Positions 13,879-18,394 of a stretch of 18,394 bases of DNA are shown piece after piece. The notes beneath the pieces are model-generated. The model saw only the letters and a program-made list of their open reading frames with translations. It was not told the DNA's origin and searched no databases. Within the stretch, counting starts at the first letter, position 1. Each line of letters opens with the position of its first letter. Source of the DNA: DASPUH01 sp964518505 (GTDB lineage: Bacteria > Chloroflexota > Limnocylindria > Limnocylindrales > CSP1-4); contig CAZFGT010000047.1 in assembly GCA_964518505.1 (NCBI GenBank), forward strand, positions 1 to 18,394, written 5' to 3'. The position numbers and the translations under genes are program-made.

Positions 13879-13890
13879 TCGTCACGCGAT
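13870..13890. repeat. Perfect 9-bp inverted repeat across the ABM/coxG junction
   Basis: ATCGCGTGA (13870-13878) and its exact reverse complement TCACGCGAT (13882-13890) are separated by TCG. The left arm contains the stop codon of the ABM gene and the right arm ends in the first two bases of the coxG ATG. In mRNA this could form a 9-bp stem at the coxG start. As DNA it could be a dimeric protein site. No T-tract follows, so a terminator is unlikely. Confidence 0.55.
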
Positions 13891-14353
13891 GAAGGTCAAA
13901 GGCTCGGCCACGCTGGCGGCCCCGCCCGAGGCGGTGTTCGCCGCGATCTGTGACCCCGGGGCGCTCCTCGAGGTCATCCCCGGCTGCCAGGAGATCCACC
14001 AGGTCTCGGCCGATGAGTACCGTGGCCGCATCGCCATCCGCCTGCCGGCCGTGGTCGGCACGTACGACACGGTCGTCCGGCTCGTCGATACCGACCCTCC
14101 CACGTCGGGTGAGCTGGAGGGCCGTCTGGAGGGCCGGGTCGGCACGATCAGCGGCCGGGCTACGTTCCGCCTCCACGGTGAGGGCGAGGGAACGGTCGTC
14201 GAATACGACGGTTCGGGCGTGGTCGGCGGACCGCTCGCTCGGCTGGACTCGCGGTTCCTGGAAGGCTTCGCCCGGTCGCTCGTGAACGAAGGACTGGCCC
14301 GCCTTGGCCGTCGCCTCCAGGCCGTCGCGGTGGAAGTGGCCGGCGCCCGATGA
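13889..14353 (+). CDS. coxG: CoxG-like SRPBCC-domain protein
   Basis: A 154-residue member of the CO dehydrogenase subunit G (CoxG) group in the START/SRPBCC fold. The opening MKVKGSATLAAPPEAVFAAICDPGALLEVIPGCQ is typical, as are the central LEGRVGTISGRATFRL and VEYDGSGVVGGPLARLDSRFLEGFA segments. CoxG proteins accompany molybdenum hydroxylase operons and have been proposed to act in maturation or membrane/quinone attachment of the enzyme, not as a catalytic subunit. This copy ends soon after the domain and lacks an obvious hydrophobic C-terminal tail. Its stop overlaps the FAD-subunit ATG (ATGA at 14350-14353), which ties it to the hydroxylase. Its presence does not mean the enzyme oxidises CO. 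Confidence 0.85.
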   Translation: MKVKGSATLAAPPEAVFAAICDPGALLEVIPGCQEIHQVSADEYRGRIAIRLPAVVGTYDTVVRLVDTDPPTSGELEGRLEGRVGTISGRATFRLHGEGEGTVVEYDGSGVVGGPLARLDSRFLEGFARSLVNEGLARLGRRLQAVAVEVAGAR

Positions 14354-15174
14354 GCGTGCGCGAATACCTGATGCCTCGGTCGGTGCCGGAGGCGATCGGC
14401 CTGCTCGAGCGCCACGGGCAGGACCTGCTGGTGATGGCCGGCGGCACGGTCGCGATGCCCCTCATCAATGACGGCATCTCCCTCCCCGAGCGTGTCATGA
14501 GCCTGCGCCACGCGGGCCTGGACCGCCTGGAGCGACAGGGTGACGTGCTGGCCATCGGCGCGGCCGTGACGCTCTCCCAGCTCCTCGCCCAAGACACGGT
14601 GCCGCTGCTCCGCGAGGCCGCCGCCCACACCGCGAGCTGGTCCATCCGCAACATGGGCACGGTCGGCGGCAACCTCTTCACGCCGCCGCCCGGAGGGGAT
14701 GTGGCGGTGGCCCTCCTGGCCCTGGACGCGCAGGTCCGCCTGGCCGGCCCGCGGGGTGAGCGGGTCCTCCCCCTGGCCGACTTCTTCACCGGCTTCATGA
14801 CCACCGCCCTCGCGCCCGACGAGCTGCTCGTGGACATCACCGTCCCGATGGCGGCACGCGATACGGCGTTCCTCAAGCTGGGCCGCAAGCACAGCAACAC
14901 GCCCGCGGTGGTGACGGTGGCGGTGGCCCTCGAACGGCGCGATGGCCGCGTCGGCGCGGCCCGCATCGCCCTCGGCGCGGCCGGGCCGCACCCCATCCGG
15001 GCCGCGAGCGCAGAAGCCGCGCTCACCGGCGCGATGCTCGACGCCGCGGTCATCCGGCAGGCGGCCCAGGCAGCCGCGGCCGAGTGCCAGCCGTTCACCG
15101 ACGGCATCGCCACCGAGTGGTACCGCCGGCGGATGGTCGGCGTCTTCGTCCAACGGGCGCTGGAGACGTTGTAG
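14350..15174 (+). CDS. Molybdenum hydroxylase FAD-binding (medium) subunit
   Basis: A 274-residue subunit of the xanthine dehydrogenase/CO dehydrogenase family that carries FAD and passes electrons from the 2Fe-2S centres onward. The two flavin-binding motifs are AGGTV (residues 30-34) and RNMGTVGGNL (with T104-N108), followed by the DFFTGFMTTALAPDELL segment typical of the group. The C-terminal CO_deh_flav_C-like domain includes FLKLGRKHSNTPAVVTVAVAL. The start overlaps coxG, and the stop TAG directly abuts the ATG of the 2Fe-2S subunit. The gene order FAD, Fe-S, Mo differs from coxMSL-like orders only in the split Mo gene that follows. Assignment to the subunit class is firm. The substrate is not determined by this subunit. 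Confidence 0.93.
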   Translation: MSVREYLMPRSVPEAIGLLERHGQDLLVMAGGTVAMPLINDGISLPERVMSLRHAGLDRLERQGDVLAIGAAVTLSQLLAQDTVPLLREAAAHTASWSIRNMGTVGGNLFTPPPGGDVAVALLALDAQVRLAGPRGERVLPLADFFTGFMTTALAPDELLVDITVPMAARDTAFLKLGRKHSNTPAVVTVAVALERRDGRVGAARIALGAAGPHPIRAASAEAALTGAMLDAAVIRQAAQAAAAECQPFTDGIATEWYRRRMVGVFVQRALETL

Positions 15175-15660
15175 ATGGCCTCCACGATCGTCACCTTCGA
15201 GCTCGGTGACCGCGAAGTGGAGGTCATGGTCAGGCCCATGACCACGCTCCAGACGGTGCTGCGCTACCAGCTCGGCCAGACCGCGGTCAAGGAGGGCTGC
15301 CGCCAGGGCGGCTGCGGGAGCTGCACGGTCCTGGTCGACGGCGAGCCCGTGATGTCGTGCCTCCTGCCGGTGGAGGAGGTGGCCGGCCGGCGCGTCGACA
15401 CGCTCGAGACGGCCATGCCGACTGACGGGTCCGATCCCCTCCAGCAGGCATTCATCGAGCAGGGCGCGTTCCAGTGCGGCTACTGCACGCCCGGCATGCT
15501 CATGGTCTCGCGGGCGCTCCTGGACCACGACCCACACCCGTCCCGCGAGACGATCATCGACACCCTCGCCGGCAACGTCTGCCGCTGCACCGGCTACGCG
15601 CCGATCACCGCCGCCGTCCAGGCCGCCGCGCGAGCCGGCAAGGACGGCCAGCCCCGATGA
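15175..15660 (+). CDS. Molybdenum hydroxylase 2Fe-2S (small) subunit
   Basis: A 161-residue iron-sulphur subunit with both expected clusters. The N-terminal plant-ferredoxin-like cluster uses Cys42, Cys47, Cys50 and Cys62 (CRQGGCGSC then MSC). The C-terminal helical cluster uses Cys101, Cys104, Cys136 and Cys138 (CGYC and CRC). All eight ligands are intact. The subunit relays electrons from the molybdenum centre to FAD. It abuts the FAD gene with no gap and overlaps the next molybdopterin gene by ATGA (15657-15660), so stoichiometric co-translation is likely. Length and motif spacing are standard for the CoxS/NdhS-type subunit. No signal peptide is visible, consistent with a cytoplasmic enzyme. 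Confidence 0.95.
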   Translation: MASTIVTFELGDREVEVMVRPMTTLQTVLRYQLGQTAVKEGCRQGGCGSCTVLVDGEPVMSCLLPVEEVAGRRVDTLETAMPTDGSDPLQQAFIEQGAFQCGYCTPGMLMVSRALLDHDPHPSRETIIDTLAGNVCRCTGYAPITAAVQAAARAGKDGQPR

Positions 15661-16997
15661 GCCCGACCCACCACGTCGTCGGCCGGTCGGTCGCCCGTGC
15701 CGACGGCATCGGCCACGTCACCGGCCGCACCGTCTTCACCACCGACCGGGCATTCCCCGGCCTCCTCCACCTCAAGGTCGTGCGCAGCCCGGTCCACCAC
15801 GCTCGGATCCGCGGCGTCGACCTGTCGGAGGCCGAGCGCGTGCCGGGGTTCGTGCGGGCCCTCACCCATGCCGACGTGCCCCACAACGTCTACACCATCC
15901 TGGGGCTCATCGGGGTCGAGCCGGAGGAGGAGTTCGTCCTGGCGGTCGACCGCGTCCGCTACAAGGGCGAGCCTATCGTCGCCATCGTCGCCGAGTCCGA
16001 ACAGGCTGCCAACGATGCGGTGGCGCGGGTCAAGCTGGACCTGGAGGAGCTGCCTGCCGTCTTCGACGTGGAGGAGGCGCTCAAGCCGGGCGCGCCCATC
16101 GTGACCCACTGGGGCAACAACACGTTCATGTACGAGGGCCACCCGTGCCGGCGGGTCCGCTTCGGTGACGTGGAGGCGGCCTTCGCGCGCGCCGACCACA
16201 TCGTCGAGGGCGTCTACGACACCAAGCCGATCGAGCAGGCGCCGACCGAGACGACCGCCGCCATCGCCGTCCCGGAAGCCAATGGGCGCTACACCGTCTA
16301 CACCAACACGCAGGCGCTCTACTTCAGCCTGGACAACACCTCGATCATCCTGCAGGTCCCGGGCAACCAGCTCCACTTCATCGGCGGCACGGTGGGCGGG
16401 GGCTTCGGTGGCAAGGTCGACGTCATCGTCGAGCCGCTGGCCACCTTGGCGGCCATGAAGACGAACCGGCCCGTGCGGTATGCCTTCAGCCGCTCCGAGG
16501 AGATGCAGGTCTCGTCGACCCGCAGCGCGTGGCGCATCTACATGAAGGATGGCGTCATGGCCGACGGTCGGCTCATCGCCCGCAAGGTCACCAGCTACGC
16601 CGACTCGGGCGCCTACAGCCGCCAGACGCCGTACGCCCTGACCAAGCACGCGGCCAACGCCGCCGGCCCATACGCCATCCCCAACGTCTCCATCGACGCG
16701 TACTGCGTCTTCACCAACCGCCAGCCCACCAGTGCCATGCGCGGCTTCGGCATCACCATGGCCTCGTTCGCCCTCGAGGTCCAGATGGACAAGATCGCCG
16801 AGGTCGTGGGTCTCGACCCGTGGTCGGTGCGCTTCATCAACGCGTACCACAACGGCGACATGAAACCCCACCGCAAGCTCGTGGAGGACGCCACGCTCAT
16901 CGAGACGATGCAGGCCGCGGCCAGGCTCGTGGGCCATGAGCTACCGGAAGCGTTCCAGGCCATGACCTCGGATCCGCGGCCGGACGGGGGCGCCTGA
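15657..16997 (+). CDS. Molybdopterin-binding subunit, N-terminal part (NdhL-like)
   Basis: A 446-residue protein that corresponds to the first half of a molybdenum hydroxylase large subunit. The a/b-hammerhead domain spans about residues 1-110 (VGRSVARADGIGHVTG, then YKGEPIVAIVAES). The first molybdopterin domain has VGGGFGGK (GGGFGGK at residues 247-253) and SAMRGFG around Arg362. The latter lacks the Cys-Ser-Phe loop of form I CO dehydrogenase and resembles the AxRGFG loop of xanthine/nicotinate dehydrogenases. The protein stops at TGA 16995, just where single-chain relatives continue. The remainder is encoded by the next gene, whose GTG follows one base later. In Eubacterium barkeri nicotinate dehydrogenase the large subunit is split the same way (NdhL about 50 kDa, NdhM about 37 kDa), so this may be a natural division. 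Confidence 0.9.
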   Translation: MSPTHHVVGRSVARADGIGHVTGRTVFTTDRAFPGLLHLKVVRSPVHHARIRGVDLSEAERVPGFVRALTHADVPHNVYTILGLIGVEPEEEFVLAVDRVRYKGEPIVAIVAESEQAANDAVARVKLDLEELPAVFDVEEALKPGAPIVTHWGNNTFMYEGHPCRRVRFGDVEAAFARADHIVEGVYDTKPIEQAPTETTAAIAVPEANGRYTVYTNTQALYFSLDNTSIILQVPGNQLHFIGGTVGGGFGGKVDVIVEPLATLAAMKTNRPVRYAFSRSEEMQVSSTRSAWRIYMKDGVMADGRLIARKVTSYADSGAYSRQTPYALTKHAANAAGPYAIPNVSIDAYCVFTNRQPTSAMRGFGITMASFALEVQMDKIAEVVGLDPWSVRFINAYHNGDMKPHRKLVEDATLIETMQAAARLVGHELPEAFQAMTSDPRPDGGA

Positions 16998-16998
16998 C

Positions 16999-18012
16999 GT
17001 GGCCAAGCTGCGCGGCACGGGCATGTCGGCGGTCAACTACCCGACCGGCATGAACCTGGGGGGCGACCCCTCGCAGGCCCTCATCCATGCCACGACCAGC
17101 GGCTCGTTCGTCGTCTCGCTGTCGGCCACGGACCTGGGCCAGGGCCTGCGCACGGTCATCGGCCAGATCGCCGCGGAGACGCTTGGCGTGCGGATGGAGG
17201 ACGTCGTCGTCGATACGGCGGACACGGACACCGGCCCGCACGACATGGGCACCTTCGCCAGCCGCGCCACGCATCGCGTCGGCAACGCCGTCATCGCCGC
17301 CGCGGTGGAGGCGCGCGAGGCGCTCCTGGACGTGGCCGCCGAGGAGTTCGAGGCGGCCCGTAGCGACCTGGTCTTCGACGGGCAGGGCAACCTGATGGTC
17401 CAGGGCGCCCCCGACCGCTCGCTGAAGATCGCCGACATCGCCGCCGCGGCGCAGTTCAAGTACGGCAAGACGATCGCCGGCCGCGGCGCCTGGATGAAGC
17501 CCAAGAGCCCCGTCGATCCGGAGACCGGGGCGATGGACCCCGACTCCACGGAAGCCCACGCCTGCACCGTGGCTGAGGTGGAGGTGGACACGGAGACGGG
17601 CGAGGTCACCGTCCTGAGCATCAAGAGCGCCTACGAGGTCGGCCAGCAGGTCAACCCGGCCCTGGTCAAGGGCCAGATCGTGGGCGGGGCCTGGATGGGC
17701 CTGTCGCACGCTCTGTACGAGACGACCCAGCCCTACTACCCCGACCCCGACCACGCCGCCAAGGACTTCAGCGAGTACCTCATGCCCGGTGCCTACGAGA
17801 TGCCCGAGATCGAGTGCGTCGTGCTGGAGTACCCGTCGTCGAACGGCCCGTACGGGGTCAAGGGCGTGGGTGAGATGACCGCCAACTCACCCATCCCCGC
17901 CATCGTCAATGCCATCTACCACGCCACCGGCGTGCGCATCGACGAGCTGCCGGTGACCCCCGAGCTGATCCTTCGCGGCCTGGACGCGAAGGCGCGCGCG
18001 ACGGGCGACTGA
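16999..18012 (+). CDS. Molybdopterin-binding subunit, C-terminal part (NdhM-like)
   Basis: A 337-residue protein that supplies the second molybdopterin domain. Conserved elements are ATDLGQGLRTVIGQIAAETLG, TGPHDMGTFASRATHRVGNA, the VAEVEVDTETGEVTVL strand pair, NPALVKGQIVGG, and PYGVKGVGEMTANSP, where Glu292 is the catalytic base of the family. GTG 16999 follows the upstream TGA by one base. The frame is open back to 16966 but carries no recognisable conserved residues there. Residues 4-8 (LRGTG) resemble the RGxGI linker that starts this domain in fused proteins. Together with the upstream half the total is 783 residues, the normal length of a single large subunit. A natural split is favoured, but a frameshift in the isolate or assembly is not excluded. 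Confidence 0.9.
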   Translation: MAKLRGTGMSAVNYPTGMNLGGDPSQALIHATTSGSFVVSLSATDLGQGLRTVIGQIAAETLGVRMEDVVVDTADTDTGPHDMGTFASRATHRVGNAVIAAAVEAREALLDVAAEEFEAARSDLVFDGQGNLMVQGAPDRSLKIADIAAAAQFKYGKTIAGRGAWMKPKSPVDPETGAMDPDSTEAHACTVAEVEVDTETGEVTVLSIKSAYEVGQQVNPALVKGQIVGGAWMGLSHALYETTQPYYPDPDHAAKDFSEYLMPGAYEMPEIECVVLEYPSSNGPYGVKGVGEMTANSPIPAIVNAIYHATGVRIDELPVTPELILRGLDAKARATGD

Positions 18013-18018
18013 GGAGGG
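18011..18018 (+). promoter_or_regulatory. Strong Shine-Dalgarno for the cupin gene
   Basis: GAGGAGGG begins inside the preceding TGA stop codon and lies six bases before ATG 18025. It is one of the best ribosome sites in the window and fixes the cupin start. Confidence 0.7.
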
Positions 18019-18024
18019 ATCGGG

Positions 18025-18394
18025 ATGCGCCAGATCGCCACGTGGGATGAGTTCCCGACCGTCGAGTACATCCCCGGCGTCTACCGGCAGGCCATCTCCG
18101 GCGAGAAGACGATGCTCACCCGCATCGTCTATCGGGGCGGCGTGATCATCCCCGACCACTCCCATGAGGCGGAGCAGATCATGCTCGTCGAACAGGGCCG
18201 CCTGTGGGCCAGGGTGGGCGATGAGGAGTCGGAGGTCGGCCCCGGCTCGCTGCTCGTGATCCCTTCCAACTGGACGCATGCCTTCCGGCAGCTGGGCGAC
18301 GAGGACGTCGTGTTCTACGAGTGTTTCGCGCCCATCCGCCTCGAATACCTGGTCGGCTTCCGCGGGCCGGACCCGTCGCTCAAGATGATCAACG
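18025..18394 (+). CDS. Cupin-domain protein (3' cut by window)
   Basis: The first 123 codons of a small single-domain cupin, open to the right edge. Motif 1 is IIPDHSHEAEQIMLVEQG, giving metal ligands His45, His47 and Gln51 (or Glu50). Motif 2 is GPGSLLVIPSNWTHAF, giving His85. The HxHxxEQ spacing is typical of small metal-binding cupins that act as isomerases, lyases, dioxygenases or sugar-acid binding proteins. In catabolic operons such proteins are often sugar-acid isomerases (KdgF-like) or accessory proteins. It sits 12 bases downstream of the molybdenum hydroxylase with its own strong ribosome site, so it is probably the next gene of the same transcript. The C-terminus is not in the window and the function cannot be stated. 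Confidence 0.85.
   Translation, partial: MRQIATWDEFPTVEYIPGVYRQAISGEKTMLTRIVYRGGVIIPDHSHEAEQIMLVEQGRLWARVGDEESEVGPGSLLVIPSNWTHAFRQLGDEDVVFYECFAPIRLEYLVGFRGPDPSLKMIN

Noticed and set aside
13882..15537. 551-codon open frame on the minus strand (and similar ones at 2816-4081, 4947-6281 and 15594-16937)
   Set aside because: All lie opposite genes with intact catalytic motifs and have compositionally biased translations, as expected in very GC-rich DNA.
16960..17001. Frameshift explanation for the split molybdopterin subunit
   Set aside because: Not fully excluded, but the TGA/GTG pair is arranged like the other coupled junctions, the upstream part of the second frame has no conserved residues, and split enzymes of this kind are known.
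13889..18012. Carbon monoxide dehydrogenase operon
   Set aside because: A CoxG gene and Cox-like subunits are present, but the L half has an AMRGFG loop without the Cys-Ser-Phe active-site loop of form I CO dehydrogenase.

Overview
The window is an 18.4 kb stretch of very G+C-rich (about 70% by eye) bacterial DNA. It carries 20 protein-coding genes, all on the + strand. The first (GMC oxidoreductase) and last (cupin) are cut by the window edges. Most junctions are 4-base overlaps (ATGA or GTGA), direct abutments, or gaps of a few bases. Only four gaps exceed 20 bases (27, 27, 56 and 112), so most of the window is probably one or a few polycistronic units. I saw no RNA gene, insertion sequence, CRISPR array or phage gene. 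The G+C content, frequent GTG starts, a luciferase-like (possibly F420-dependent) oxidoreductase, and a molybdenum hydroxylase cluster with a CoxG gene suggest a soil or aquatic Chloroflexota or Actinomycetota relative. That placement is inference, not proof.

Layout. Block A (1-2194): the C-terminus of a GMC flavin oxidoreductase, its gluconate-2-dehydrogenase-subunit-3-like partner, and an aldehyde dehydrogenase. Together they form a periplasmic or membrane alcohol/sugar oxidation module plus aldehyde oxidation. Block B (2205-8362): a LacI-family regulator, a DapA-family lyase with altered catalytic residues, an SDR, a family I CoA-transferase, an enoyl-CoA hydratase and a luciferase-like monooxygenase. 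Block C (8359-13478): a shikimate-dehydrogenase-like enzyme, a fumarylacetoacetase-family hydrolase, a creatininase-family hydrolase, a second SDR, a KDPG aldolase and a KDG-kinase-like sugar kinase. Block D (13591-18012): a small ABM-domain protein, CoxG, and a molybdenum hydroxylase whose molybdopterin subunit is encoded by two genes (FAD, 2Fe-2S, Mo-L, Mo-M). A cupin gene begins at 18025.

How the genes may work together (inference). The set looks like a catabolic locus for a cyclic or highly oxidised carbon source, controlled by the LacI protein. Oxidation by the GMC enzyme, the SDRs, the AroE-like enzyme and the molybdenum hydroxylase would be followed by hydrolytic ring or C-C cleavage by the creatininase- and FAH-family enzymes. 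Products could then drain to pyruvate through the KDG kinase/KDPG aldolase pair and the DapA-family lyase. Acid intermediates could be activated by the CoA-transferase. I recognise each family but no described pathway that uses this complete set, so the substrate is open. The two hypotheses I find most testable are a cyclitol-type route ending in KDG and an N-heterocycle route.
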